NCBI RefSeq assembly: GCF_016907355.1
Contig: NZ_JAFBBW010000001.1
Coordinates: forward strand, 2,046,001-2,110,000
Origin: Agromyces aurantiacus
GTDB lineage: Bacteria > Actinomycetota > Actinomycetes > Actinomycetales > Microbacteriaceae
Length of the DNA: 64,000 nt
Direction of reading: 5' to 3'
Shown: piece after piece, positions 36,780 through 50,227 of the stretch
How the letters are laid out: every line of letters starts with the position of its first letter
Position numbering within the stretch: the first letter of the stretch is position 1
The notes under the pieces: model-generated
Database searches by the model: none
Seen by the model: the letters and a program-made list of their open reading frames with translations, nothing else
What the model was told of the DNA's origin: nothing
Program-made: the position numbers and the translations under genes

Positions 36780-37687
36780 CCGGATCGAGCGTCCTGTTCG
36801 ACGCGCCCGGGCCGAAGGCCCGCCGCAACTCGCTGATCGCCTCCGTGGTCGGCGGGCTCGCCATCGCGGGCGGCCTGCTCTGGGTGGCCCTCACGCTGGC
36901 GGCGCCCCGCGGCGACCTCCCCGGCTACTTCGACCCGTCGCGGTGGGACATCTTCGCCGACCCGACCGTGTGGCGGTACATCTTCGTCGCGGGCGTGTGG
37001 GGCACGCTCCGGGCCGCGCTGACGGCGGCCGTGCTCGCGCTCATCCTCGGCGTCGTGTTCTCGCTGCTGCGCAGCGCGCAGCGCGCGTGGATCCGCATCC
37101 CGACGGCCGTGGTCCTCGAGTTCATCCGCGGCATGCCGGTGCTGCTGATGATGCTGTTCATCCTGCTCGTGCTGAGCACGGGCTCGTTCTGGGCGGTCGT
37201 GGCCGCGCTCGCGCTGTACAACGGCGTGCTCATCGGCGAGGCGCTGCGAGCGGGGCTCGCGGCACTGCCGCGCGGCCAGCGCGAGGCCGGGCTGAGCCTC
37301 GGCATGCGATCCATGCAGTCGAAGATGCTGATCGAGTTCCCGCAGGCGTTCCGCCAGATGCTGCCGATCATCATCGCGCAGCTCGTCGTGCTGCTGAAGG
37401 ACACCTCGCTCGGCTACATCGTCGGCTACGTCGAGCTGCTGCGCGTCAACATGAACCAGCTCGCGAGCTTCTACGGCAACTACTACCTGTTCTCGTTCTT
37501 CGTCGTGACGCTCGTGCTGTACCTGGCGATGAACCTGTCGCTGTCGTGGTTCGCACGCTGGGTGGCGCGGCGCACCGAGCGTCGCACCGGCATGAAGCCG
37601 CCGAGTCCGGAAGACGAGGACCAGGCGATGCTGCGCGCGAAGGCGATCGCCGAGTCGCAGCAGACTCCGCAGGGCGGCGCGCTCTAG
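36776..37687 (+). CDS. gluD: Amino-acid ABC transporter permease (GluD-like)
   Basis: A 303-residue HisM-type permease. It has a longer N-terminus and a first helix at about 20-45, then the permease core with the EAA loop REAGLSLGMRSMQSKMLIEFPQAFRQ. The C-terminal about 40 residues are charged. The start overlaps gluC. It completes the importer; nothing else of the operon follows before pheS. Confidence 0.92.
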   Translation: MTGSSVLFDAPGPKARRNSLIASVVGGLAIAGGLLWVALTLAAPRGDLPGYFDPSRWDIFADPTVWRYIFVAGVWGTLRAALTAAVLALILGVVFSLLRSAQRAWIRIPTAVVLEFIRGMPVLLMMLFILLVLSTGSFWAVVAALALYNGVLIGEALRAGLAALPRGQREAGLSLGMRSMQSKMLIEFPQAFRQMLPIIIAQLVVLLKDTSLGYIVGYVELLRVNMNQLASFYGNYYLFSFFVVTLVLYLAMNLSLSWFARWVARRTERRTGMKPPSPEDEDQAMLRAKAIAESQQTPQGGAL

Positions 37688-37727
37688 GCGTCGGGATGGC
37701 GCGGCCCGCCCACTAGACTCGTTCTTC

Positions 37728-38768
37728 GTGTCCGAGCCCCTCCAGATCACCGAACCGGCCGTCGAGGCCGCCGTCGAGGCGGCGCTCGCGGCGATCGCCG
37801 CGGCCGGCGACTCCGCCGCGCTGAAGGCCGTGCGCGCCGAGCACACGGGCGAGAAGTCCGAGCTCGCGCGCCTGAACGCCTCGCTGCGCACCGTGCCGAA
37901 CGACCAGAAGGCCGCCCTCGGCAAGCTCGTGGGCTCCGCCCGCGGGCGCGTGAACCAGGCGTTCGCCGCGCGCGAGGCCGAGATCGTCGCCGCCGAGGCC
38001 GAGGCGCAGCTCGCGGCGGAGGCGGTGGACGTCACGGCGCTGCCGTCGCGGTTCACGCCGGGCGCGCGCCATCCGCTCACCCTGCTGCAGGACCGCGTGT
38101 GCGACGTCTTCACCGGGATGGGCTGGGAGATCGCGGAGGGCCCCGAGGTCGAGAGCGAGTGGTTCAACTTCGACGCCCTCAACTTCGACGCCGACCACCC
38201 GGCGCGCGCGATGCAGGACACCTTCTTCGTCGACCCGCCCGAGTCGCACCTCGTGCTGCGCACGCACACGAGCCCCGTGCAGGTGCGGTCGATGCTCGAC
38301 CGCGAGGTGCCGATCTACGTGCTCGCCCCGGGCCGCGTGTACCGCACCGACGAGTTCGATGCGACCCACCTGCCGGTCTTCATGCAGTTCGAGGGCCTCG
38401 CGGTCGACCAGGGCCTCACCATGGCCCACCTCAAGGGCACGCTCGACCACTTCGTGAAGTCGATCTTCGGCGAGGACGCGAAGGTGCGCCTGCGACCCAG
38501 CTTCTTCCCCTTCACCGAACCGTCGGCCGAGCTCGACTTCTGGCACCCGACCTTCAAGGGCGGCGCGCGCTGGATCGAGTGGGGCGGCTGCGGCATGGTG
38601 CACCCCAACGTGCTCCGCGCCGCGGGGATCGACCCCGACGTCTACACGGGTTTCGCGTTCGGCATGGGCATCGAGCGCGGGCTCATGCTCCGCAACGACG
38701 TCTCGGACATGCGCGACATGGCCGAAGGCGACATCCGCTTCTCGCAGCAGTTCGGAATGGTGGTCTAG
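37728..38768 (+). CDS. pheS: Phenylalanine--tRNA ligase alpha subunit
   Basis: A 346-residue class II synthetase subunit: coiled-coil N-terminus (about 1-95), then motif 1/2 (FDATHLPVFMQFEGLAVD) and motif 3 (FAFGMGIERGLML). The GTG start is 8 nt after TAGACT, close to leaderless. The last 37 nt of the gene and the following 8 nt are repeated 67 bp downstream, in front of pheT. Confidence 0.96.
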   Translation: MSEPLQITEPAVEAAVEAALAAIAAAGDSAALKAVRAEHTGEKSELARLNASLRTVPNDQKAALGKLVGSARGRVNQAFAAREAEIVAAEAEAQLAAEAVDVTALPSRFTPGARHPLTLLQDRVCDVFTGMGWEIAEGPEVESEWFNFDALNFDADHPARAMQDTFFVDPPESHLVLRTHTSPVQVRSMLDREVPIYVLAPGRVYRTDEFDATHLPVFMQFEGLAVDQGLTMAHLKGTLDHFVKSIFGEDAKVRLRPSFFPFTEPSAELDFWHPTFKGGARWIEWGGCGMVHPNVLRAAGIDPDVYTGFAFGMGIERGLMLRNDVSDMRDMAEGDIRFSQQFGMVV

Positions 38769-38843
38769 AGATATGCCCGAAGGCACGGCCCGCTCGGGCA
38801 TCCGCTTCTCGCAGCAGTTCGGAATGGTGGTCTAGAGATATGC
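38732..38843 (+). repeat. 45-bp direct repeat duplicating the pheS 3' end and pheT start region
   Basis: Bases 38732-38776 and 38799-38843 are identical over 45 bp, separated by 22 bp. Each copy holds the last codons of pheS, the TAG stop and the GAGATATGC around the next start codon. The first copy ends pheS; the second leads directly into pheT. The layout looks like a tandem duplication or the scar left when an element inserted at a gene end was lost. Confidence 0.95.
38773..38835 (+). pseudogene. Mini-ORF carrying a duplicated PheS C-terminal tail
   Basis: ATG 38773 opens a 20-codon frame, MPEGTARSGIRFSQQFGMVV, whose last 11 residues repeat the PheS C-terminus IRFSQQFGMVV. It starts 4 nt after the pheS stop and stops 4 nt before the pheT ATG, so it could be translated by coupling between the two subunits. 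It is probably a by-product of the duplication. Confidence 0.6.
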
Positions 38844-41365
38844 GAGTGCCGCTCAGCTGGCTCGCCGAGTACGTCGACCTGCCCCCGGGCACGTCCCTGG
38901 AGGACGTGCACGCCGCGCTCGTGCGCGTCGGACTCGAGGAGGAGGACGTCCACACGTTCGACCTCGAGGGCCCGATCGTCGTGGGCGAGGTGCTCGAGTT
39001 CGTCGAGGAGCCGCAGTCCAACGGCAAGACCATCCGCTGGTGCCAGGTGCGCGTCGCGCCCGACGGCGAGCGGGCGGCCGACGGCGGGGAGCCCGTGCAC
39101 GGGATCGTGTGCGGCGCCCGCAACTTCTTCGTCGGCGACAAGGTCGTGGTGACGCTGCCCGGCGCCGTGCTGCCCGGGCCGTTCCCGATCGCCGCGCGGA
39201 AGACCTACGGACACGTCTCAGACGGCATGATCGCCTCGGCGCGCGAGCTCGGCCTCGGCGAGGACCACGACGGCATCCTGCGCCTGTCGACGCTCGGCAT
39301 CGACGCGCCCGTCGGCACCGACGCGATCCACCTGCTGGGCCTCGACGACGCCGCGGTCGAGATCAACGTCACGCCCGACCGAGGCTACGCCTTCTCGATC
39401 CGCGGCGTGGCCCGCGAGTACGCTCACGCGACCGGGGCGGTCTACCGCGACCCGGCCGGGCAGGTCGAGGCCACCGAGGTCGCGACCGACGCGTTCCCCG
39501 TCGAGGTCCGCGACGAGGCGCCGATCCGCGGCCGCGTCGGCGCGAGCGTGTTCGCGACCCGCATCGTGCGCGGCATCGACCCGGCCCGCCCCACGCCGGC
39601 GTGGATGGTCGCGCGGCTCAAGCTGGCCGGCATCCGCTCGCTGTCCCTGCCCGTCGACATCACCAACTACGTGATGCTCGAGCTCGGCCAGCCGATCCAC
39701 GGCTACGACCTCGACGCGCTGCAGGGTGGCATCGTGGTGCGCCGCGCGCAGCCGGGGGAGACGCTCGAGACGCTCGACGGCAAGGTGCGCACGCTCGACC
39801 CCGAGGACCTGCTGATCACCGACGACCGCGGCGCGATCGGCCTCGCGGGCGTCATGGGCGGCGCCTCGACCGAGATCGGCGAGACGACCCGCAACGTGCT
39901 GATCGAGGCGGCGAACTTCGACCCCGTGTCGATCGCGCGCACGGCCCGCCGGCACAAGCTGCCCAGCGAGGCGTCCAAGCGCTTCGAGCGCGGTGTCGAT
40001 CCCGCGATCGCCGCGGCGGCGGCCGCGCGCGTCGCGCAGCTGCTCGTCGACCTCGCCGGAGGCACGGCCGACGCCGGCGGCTCGCTCCTGCACGCCGCGC
40101 CCGAGCGCGAGGCCATCCTGCTGTCCGACGGCTACATCACCGAGCTCATCGGCGTCGAGTACACGTCCGACGAGGTGCGCGACGCGCTCGCCGAGGTCGG
40201 CGGTCGGGTCACGGCCGTCGATGGCGGGCTCGAGGTCGTCCCGCCGACGTGGCGCCCCGACCTGACCGGCCGGGCCGAGCTGGCCGAGGAGGTCGCGCGC
40301 CTGCTCGGGTACGACCGGATCCCGTCGGTGCTCCCGGTCGCTCCGCCCGGTCGCGGGCTCACCCGCTCGCAGCGCGTGCGGCGCAGCGTCGCCGACGCGC
40401 TCGCGGCCGCCGGCGCGACCGAGGTGCTCGCGTTCCCGTTCGTGACCGAGGCCGACAACGCCCAGTTCGGTTCGACCGACGGGTCGCCCGTCGCGAGCGT
40501 GAAGCTCGCGAACGCCCTCGACGCCTCGGCGCCGTACCTGCGCCGCTCGCTGCTGCCCGGTCTCATCGGCGTCGCCCGGCGCAACCTCTCACGCGGCCTC
40601 ACCGACCTCGATGTGTTCGAGCTCGGGCTGGTGTTCCTGCCCGAGACGGGGCGCGCCTACGGCTCCGCCGAGCTCCCGATCGGGTGGGAACGTCCTTCCG
40701 ACGCGGTGCTCGAGGAGCTCGACGCGGGCATCCCGGCCCAGCCGCGGCACGTCGGCGTGCTGATGACCGGCGACCTCCGGCCGAAGCAGCCGGGCCGCGC
40801 CGCCGAGCCCGCCGGCATCGCCGACGCGCTCGACGCCGTCCGCCGCATCGCGCACGCCGCCGGCGCGGAGGTCGAGTTCGCGCAGGGTTCGCACCACGCG
40901 CTGCACCCGGGCCGTACGGCCGAGGTGCGCGTCGCGGACCGGCTCGTCGGCTACGCGGGCGAACTGCATCCCGAACTGGCCGCGGCCGCCGACCTGCCGC
41001 GCGTCGTCGCGGTGGCCGAGGTCGACCTCGACGCGATCCTCGAGCTCGCCGACCCGTCGGTCGAGGCGCGCCCGATCGGCACGCTGCCGGCCGCCACGCA
41101 GGACCTCTCGCTCGTCGTCGCCGCCGAGGTGCCCGCCGCGCGCGTGGCCGAGGCGGTGCGCGAGGGCGCGGGCGAGCTGCTCGAGGAGCTGCACCTCGTC
41201 GACGACTACCGCGGCCAGGGCGTGCCCGAGGGCGCCAAGAGCCTGACGTTCGCGCTGCGGTTCCGCGCCGCCGACCGCACGCTCACCGCGGCCGAGGCGA
41301 GCGAGGCCAAGCTCGCGGGAGCGGCGCTGGCCGCGGAGCGAACCGGGGCGGCGATCCGCGAGTAG
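38840..41365 (+). CDS. pheT: Phenylalanine--tRNA ligase beta subunit
   Basis: An 841-residue subunit with normal order: N-terminal MRVPLSWLAEYVDLP, tRNA-binding OB domain (about 40-160), B3/B4 editing domain, B5 domain with RFERGVDP and LLGYDRIPSVLP, catalytic-like core, and the C-terminal FDX-ACB anticodon-binding domain (LVDDYRGQGVPEGAKSLTFAL). The start ATG lies in the second copy of the 45-bp repeat. Confidence 0.96.
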   Translation: MRVPLSWLAEYVDLPPGTSLEDVHAALVRVGLEEEDVHTFDLEGPIVVGEVLEFVEEPQSNGKTIRWCQVRVAPDGERAADGGEPVHGIVCGARNFFVGDKVVVTLPGAVLPGPFPIAARKTYGHVSDGMIASARELGLGEDHDGILRLSTLGIDAPVGTDAIHLLGLDDAAVEINVTPDRGYAFSIRGVAREYAHATGAVYRDPAGQVEATEVATDAFPVEVRDEAPIRGRVGASVFATRIVRGIDPARPTPAWMVARLKLAGIRSLSLPVDITNYVMLELGQPIHGYDLDALQGGIVVRRAQPGETLETLDGKVRTLDPEDLLITDDRGAIGLAGVMGGASTEIGETTRNVLIEAANFDPVSIARTARRHKLPSEASKRFERGVDPAIAAAAAARVAQLLVDLAGGTADAGGSLLHAAPEREAILLSDGYITELIGVEYTSDEVRDALAEVGGRVTAVDGGLEVVPPTWRPDLTGRAELAEEVARLLGYDRIPSVLPVAPPGRGLTRSQRVRRSVADALAAAGATEVLAFPFVTEADNAQFGSTDGSPVASVKLANALDASAPYLRRSLLPGLIGVARRNLSRGLTDLDVFELGLVFLPETGRAYGSAELPIGWERPSDAVLEELDAGIPAQPRHVGVLMTGDLRPKQPGRAAEPAGIADALDAVRRIAHAAGAEVEFAQGSHHALHPGRTAEVRVADRLVGYAGELHPELAAAADLPRVVAVAEVDLDAILELADPSVEARPIGTLPAATQDLSLVVAAEVPAARVAEAVREGAGELLEELHLVDDYRGQGVPEGAKSLTFALRFRAADRTLTAAEASEAKLAGAALAAERTGAAIRE

Positions 41366-41418
41366 CGGCATCCGGCACCAAGGGTGCCGCCGCGGGCGTC
41401 GCGGCGGTACCGTGGAGC

Positions 41419-41835
41419 ATGGCCGAGCAGAAGACGCTGCCGACCGGCGCCTCGGTGTCGGAGTTCCTCGAGTCCGTCGAGCCCGCCGGCCGTCGCGCCG
41501 ACGGGCTCGAGCTGCGCGAGCTGTTCGACCGGGTCACCGACACCGACGCGGTCATGTGGGGCCCCTCCATCGTGGGCTACGGACTGCACCACTACCGGTA
41601 CGCGAGCGGTCGCGAAGGCGACTCGATGGTCGTCGGGTTCTCGCCGCGGAAGGCGTCGATCTCGCTGTACGGCCTGCAGAACCCGGGCGCCGAGCAGCTC
41701 ATCGACCGTCTCGGCCGGGTCAAGGTCGGGGCCGGATGCCTCTGGATCGGCCGGCTCGACACGGTCGACCGGCACGTGCTCGAGGCGCTCGTCGACCGTG
41801 CGTGGGTGCGCGTGCGCGGCGACGACGTCGGATGA
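41419..41835 (+). CDS. DUF1801 domain protein
   Basis: A 138-residue protein with the DUF1801 fold pattern (SVSEFLESV; FDRVTDTDAVMWGPSIVGYG; GFSPRKASISLYGL; LGRVKVGAGCLWIGRLDTVD). Function is unknown. TACCGT (41408-41413) is 5 nt before the ATG, another leaderless start. It stands between pheT and the arg leader and is probably an independent unit. Confidence 0.8.
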   Translation: MAEQKTLPTGASVSEFLESVEPAGRRADGLELRELFDRVTDTDAVMWGPSIVGYGLHHYRYASGREGDSMVVGFSPRKASISLYGLQNPGAEQLIDRLGRVKVGAGCLWIGRLDTVDRHVLEALVDRAWVRVRGDDVG

Positions 41836-41855
41836 CGCGCTCGCGCGCCCTCGGT

Positions 41856-41885
41856 TTGCGAACGCGAACGGCGGCTCGGTAGGGT
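41856..41885 (+). promoter_or_regulatory. Promoter of the arg leader ORF
   Basis: TTGCGA (41856-41861) and TAGGGT (41880-41885) are spaced by 18 bp. The ATG of the small ORF is 6 nt downstream, so the transcript would start at or next to that codon. This is one of the best -35/-10 pairs in the window. Confidence 0.65.
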
Positions 41886-41891
41886 CGCTGC

Positions 41892-41999
41892 ATGTCCACC
41901 GTCCGGCAGGCCCTCCGTGCACGCGTCTCGCGTGCCGTCGTGGTGCGCGGCCGACGTCGTGGCGAGCGCCGAATCCAGGCGACTCCCGCGGCGGCCTGA
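41892..41999 (+). CDS. Arginine-rich leaderless leader peptide upstream of argC
   Basis: A 35-codon ORF with 10 arginines, including three in a row (codons 21-23, CGA CGT CGT) and two at codons 26-27 (CGC CGA). It begins 6 nt after a good -10 and ends 63 nt before argC. GGCGAC (41978-41983, leader codons 29-31) can pair with GTCGCC (42015-42020), and this excludes a second stem TCCGG/CCGGA (42008-42012/42019-42023). This is the layout of ribosome-stalling attenuation for arginine. Caution: Arg-rich frames are common by chance in GC-rich DNA, and no U-run follows the stems. Confidence 0.5.
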   Translation: MSTVRQALRARVSRAVVVRGRRRGERRIQATPAAA

Positions 42000-42062
42000 G
42001 CCTGCCGTCCGGGCGTCGCCGGAGCCGACTCACTCGACCGACCAGCCCATAAGGTGGAATCC

Positions 42063-43106
42063 ATGACGTTCACCGTCGCCGTGTCCGGCGCGTCCGGCTA
42101 TGCCGGTGGCGAGCTGCTGCGCCTGCTCGCCGACCATCCCGAGTTCGAGGTGCGGACCGTGACCGCGCACTCGAACGCGGGCCAGCCCCTCACCGCGGTG
42201 CAGCCGCACCTGCGCAGCTACACGCACCTCACCCTGAAGGAGACCTCGGCCGAGACGCTGGCCGGCCACGACGTCGTCTTCCTCGCGCTGCCGCACGGCG
42301 CGTCGGGCGCGATCGCGGCCGAGCTCGCCGACGACACGCTGGTCGTCGACTGCGGCGCCGACCACCGGCTCGAGTCCGAGCAGGACTGGGCGACCTTCTA
42401 CGGCGGCGAGTTCCACGGCGCGTGGGAGTACGGCGTGCCCGAGCTGCCGCGCCTGTCGGGCACGCAGCGCACCCGGCTGGCGTCGACCCGCCGGATCGCC
42501 GCCCCGGGATGCAACGCCTCGACCGTCGCCCTCTCGCTCGCCCCGGGCATCCGCGCGGGCGTCATCGAGGACCGCGACATCGTCTCGGTGCTCGCGGTCG
42601 GTCCCTCCGGGGCGGGCCGCGCACTGAAGGCGCACCTGCTCGGCTCCGAGATCCTGGGTTCGGCGAACCCGTACGCGGTGGGCGGCACGCACCGCCACAT
42701 CCCCGAGATCCAGCAGGCGCTGCGGTGGGCCGGCGCGGCCGCGCCGACGATCTCGTTCACGCCGACGATCGTGCCGATGTCGCGCGGGATCCTCGCGACC
42801 TCCACGGCGCGCATCGCGCCGGGTGCCGACGCCGCCGCGGTCCGCGCCGCCTGGGAGGATGCGTACGCGGGCGAGGGCTTCGTGCAGCTGCTGCCCGACG
42901 GCCAGTTCCCGCGCACGGCCGACGTGCTCGGTGCGAACACGGCCCTGATCGGGCTCGCGGTCGACGAGGCCGCGGGCCGCGTCGTGGTCGTCGCCGCGGT
43001 CGACAACCTTGTGAAGGGCACCGCGGGCGCCGCCATCCAGTCGGCGAACATCGCGCTCGGGCTCGCCGAGGCGACCGGCCTCCCCGTGAACGGGGTGGCA
43101 CCGTGA
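42063..43106 (+). CDS. argC: N-acetyl-gamma-glutamyl-phosphate reductase
   Basis: A 347-residue NADPH-dependent reductase, third step of arginine synthesis. The Rossmann motif is [13 protein letters not shown] and the catalytic cysteine is C150 in [14 protein letters not shown] (42050-42055) lies 7 nt before the ATG, so a second, leaderless start of transcription is possible here, though without a clear -35. GTG 42054 is an alternative start. The gene overlaps argJ by 4 nt. Confidence 0.95.
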   Translation: MTFTVAVSGASGYAGGELLRLLADHPEFEVRTVTAHSNAGQPLTAVQPHLRSYTHLTLKETSAETLAGHDVVFLALPHGASGAIAAELADDTLVVDCGADHRLESEQDWATFYGGEFHGAWEYGVPELPRLSGTQRTRLASTRRIAAPGCNASTVALSLAPGIRAGVIEDRDIVSVLAVGPSGAGRALKAHLLGSEILGSANPYAVGGTHRHIPEIQQALRWAGAAAPTISFTPTIVPMSRGILATSTARIAPGADAAAVRAAWEDAYAGEGFVQLLPDGQFPRTADVLGANTALIGLAVDEAAGRVVVVAAVDNLVKGTAGAAIQSANIALGLAEATGLPVNGVAP

Positions 43107-44260
43107 GCGTCACGTCGGCTGCCGGCTTCGAGGCCGCGGGCATCGCGGCGGGCATCAAGCGCACGGGTGCGCTCGACCTCGCGCTCGTGGTCAATCGCGG
43201 GCCCAGGCAGCACGCCGCGGCCGTGTTCACGTCGAACCGTGCCAAGGCCAACCCGATCCTGTGGTCGCAGCAGGTGATCCAGGACGGCGTGGTCTCGGCG
43301 ATCGTGCTGAACTCCGGCGGCGCGAACTGCTTCACCGGGGCGGAGGGCTTCCAGGTCACGCACCGCACCGCGGAGGCCGCGGCATCCGCCCTGCAGGTCT
43401 CGGCAGGTGACGTGCTCGTGTGCTCGACCGGCCTCATCGGCGACCAGCTCGACGGCGAGGTGCTCGAGGAGGGCGTGCTCTCGGCCGCGAACCGCCTCGC
43501 GGGCGATGAGGCCGCCGGCGCCGATGCCGCCCGCGCGATCATGACGACCGACTCGAAGCCGAAGACGGTCGAGGTCGTGGTCGACGGATGGCGCATCGGC
43601 GGCATGGCGAAGGGCGCGGGCATGCTCGCGCCGGGCCTCGCGACCATGCTCGTCGTGCTCACGACCGACGCCGACCTGCCGCCGGCCGAGCTCGACGCGG
43701 CGCTGCGCCGCGCGACGCGCGTGACGTTCGATCGTCTCGATTCCGACGGATGCATGTCGACGAACGACCAGGTGACGCTCATGGCCTCGGGCGCCTCGGG
43801 CGTGGTGCCGGATGCCGCGACCTTCACCGAGGCGCTCACGACCGCGTGCCGCGACCTCGCGCTCCAGCTGCAGGGCGACGCCGAGGGCGCGAGCCACGAC
43901 ATCGCGATCGAGGTGCGCGGCGCGGTGACCGAGGAGGACGCGGTCGAGGTCGGTCGCGCGGTCGCGCGCAACAACCTCTTCAAGGCCGCGATCTTCGGCA
44001 ACGACCCCAACTGGGGCCGCGTGCTCGCGGCGATCGGCACGACGAGCGCGCCGTTCGACCCGTACCTCGTCGACGTGACGATGAACGGCGTCAGGATGTG
44101 CCACGCGGGCCGGCCCGATCGGCCGCGCGACGAGGTGGACCTCACGCCGCGCGCGACGCACGTGCTCATCGAACTGCACGCCGGCGAGGCATCCGCGACG
44201 ATCTGGACGAACGACCTCACGCACGACTACGTGCACGAGAACAGCGCGTACTCGAGCTGA
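43103..44260 (+). CDS. argJ: Bifunctional ornithine acetyltransferase / N-acetylglutamate synthase
   Basis: A 385-residue Ntn-type enzyme that moves the acetyl group from acetylornithine to glutamate, making the pathway cyclic. The autocleavage site is at T181 in LAPGLATML, preceded by [14 protein letters not shown] and [10 protein letters not shown] are typical. The GTG start overlaps argC. Whether it is mono- or bifunctional cannot be read from sequence. Confidence 0.95.
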   Translation: MSVTSAAGFEAAGIAAGIKRTGALDLALVVNRGPRQHAAAVFTSNRAKANPILWSQQVIQDGVVSAIVLNSGGANCFTGAEGFQVTHRTAEAAASALQVSAGDVLVCSTGLIGDQLDGEVLEEGVLSAANRLAGDEAAGADAARAIMTTDSKPKTVEVVVDGWRIGGMAKGAGMLAPGLATMLVVLTTDADLPPAELDAALRRATRVTFDRLDSDGCMSTNDQVTLMASGASGVVPDAATFTEALTTACRDLALQLQGDAEGASHDIAIEVRGAVTEEDAVEVGRAVARNNLFKAAIFGNDPNWGRVLAAIGTTSAPFDPYLVDVTMNGVRMCHAGRPDRPRDEVDLTPRATHVLIELHAGEASATIWTNDLTHDYVHENSAYSS

Positions 44261-44262
44261 GG

Positions 44263-48822
<4,560 letters not shown>

Positions 48823-48832
48823 GGCACGCGCG

Positions 48833-49504
48833 ATGACGGCGGGCGAGCGCATGCCGCGCGGCGGCGGTCCCGTGGGCGGGACGTCGGGTGGCCCGATGCT
48901 CGCGCGCCCCGAGCGGGCCTGGTTCCTGCGCGACGCCGTCGAGCTCGCGCCGCTGCTGCTCGGCGCCGTGCTCGCGTACGACTCCGACGACGGCCGCGTC
49001 GCCGTCCGGCTCTCGGAGGTCGAGGCGTACCGCGGCGTCGGGGTCGACCCCGGCTCGCACGCCTTCCGGGGCCGGACCCCGCGCAACGCGGTCATGTTCG
49101 GCGAGGGCGGTCATCTCTACGCGTACTTCACGTACGGCATGCACACGTGCCTGAACATCGTGGCCGATCGTCCGGGAACGTCGGGCGGCGTACTGCTGCG
49201 TGGCGGCACCGTCGTCGAGGGGCTCGCGCTCGCGCGCACCCGCCGGCCCCGGTCGTCGGAGCGGGACCTCGCCCGCGGGCCGGCGCGGCTCGCACAGGCG
49301 CTGGGCGTGCCGCTCGCGCGCAATGGCAGTGACCTGCTCGCCTCGCCGTTCGAGCTCGCGGTGCCGGTCGAGCCGCTGCCGCACCTGACCGGGCCGCGGA
49401 CGGGCATCTCCGGCGCCGGGGGAGCGGTCGCCTATCCGTGGCGGTTCTGGCTGCCCGGTGACCCTGGCGTGTCGGCGTACCGTCGCCACCCCAAATCGCA
49501 CTGA
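48833..49504 (+). CDS. DNA-3-methyladenine glycosylase (AAG/MPG family)
   Basis: A 223-residue monofunctional glycosylase of the mammalian AAG fold, removing alkylated purines. Typical segments are LLGAVLAY, VRLSEVEAYRG, PGSHAFRGRTPRNAVMFGEGGHLYAYFTYGMHTCLNIV and VLLRGGTVVEG. The catalytic glutamate is in SEVEAY. It starts 11 nt after argH, so it may share that transcript. Confidence 0.9.
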   Translation: MTAGERMPRGGGPVGGTSGGPMLARPERAWFLRDAVELAPLLLGAVLAYDSDDGRVAVRLSEVEAYRGVGVDPGSHAFRGRTPRNAVMFGEGGHLYAYFTYGMHTCLNIVADRPGTSGGVLLRGGTVVEGLALARTRRPRSSERDLARGPARLAQALGVPLARNGSDLLASPFELAVPVEPLPHLTGPRTGISGAGGAVAYPWRFWLPGDPGVSAYRRHPKSH

Positions 49505-49565
49505 CGCGGTGCGCCACTGAGGCGTCGGCCGCGGCGCGTGGCACGCCGCGCGTCCGGTGCCCGGC

Positions 49566-50162
49566 TCAGCGGAGCGCGAGGTGCACGACGAGGGCGGCCG
49601 AGCACGCCCAGATGAGGCTCGCGAAGGTGCCGATGATGAACCGCTCGCGCGCCTCGGGCGCCTCCAGCTCCGTGAACCGGCCGACGCCCTTGACCGCGAC
49701 CACGATGGCCAGGCCCTCGGGGAAGCCCGCGATGATCGAGCCCGCGGCGCCGATTCGCTCGAGCACGCCGATCGTGAGACCGCCCCGGAGCACCTCGCGT
49801 CGCGGCGGGAGCATGCCGGGCTCGCTCGGCTCGTCGGAGCGCACGGCGACGAGGATGCCGCCGTGGGCGCCGGGCGGGGCGCTCGCGCCCATGGCGAGCT
49901 GGAGCGCGGTCGCGGCCGCCGGGCTGCCGCCGAAGATCGCGACGGTCAGTCCCAGCAACGCGATGAGCGGCGCCGCCACGGGCGGGACGTCGGCGTGCGC
50001 GGTCGACGCCGCGACGAGCGCCACGATGACGCCGCCGCCGGCCACGTAGAGGTAGGGCGGTCGAGGGTGGTGGTAGGCGAGCACCGAGAACACCGCGGCG
50101 ATCGCGAGCGATCCCACGATCACCGCCCAGCCGATCGCCGTCATCGCCTCGTCCAGGTTCAC
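49566..50162 (-). CDS. Integral membrane protein paired with SatD-like gene
   Basis: A 198-residue protein with three predicted N-terminal helices (about 10-28, 33-52, 60-78) and further hydrophobic segments at about 130-150 and 172-195. A conserved-looking stretch, VAVKGVGRFTELEAPEARER, links the last two. GTG 50162 has GGAGG 5 nt upstream. It follows the SatD-like gene by 65 nt on the same strand. I do not know its function; it may be the SatE-type partner (inference). Confidence 0.7.
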   Translation of the reverse strand: MNLDEAMTAIGWAVIVGSLAIAAVFSVLAYHHPRPPYLYVAGGGVIVALVAASTAHADVPPVAAPLIALLGLTVAIFGGSPAAATALQLAMGASAPPGAHGGILVAVRSDEPSEPGMLPPRREVLRGGLTIGVLERIGAAGSIIAGFPEGLAIVVAVKGVGRFTELEAPEARERFIIGTFASLIWACSAALVVHLALR

Positions 50163-50227
50163 GTGGGCCTCCGCTCGTCCGGGTGGGTGCACGCTCGCCG
50201 GGGCAGGTCCGGCGTCGTCGATCGAGC

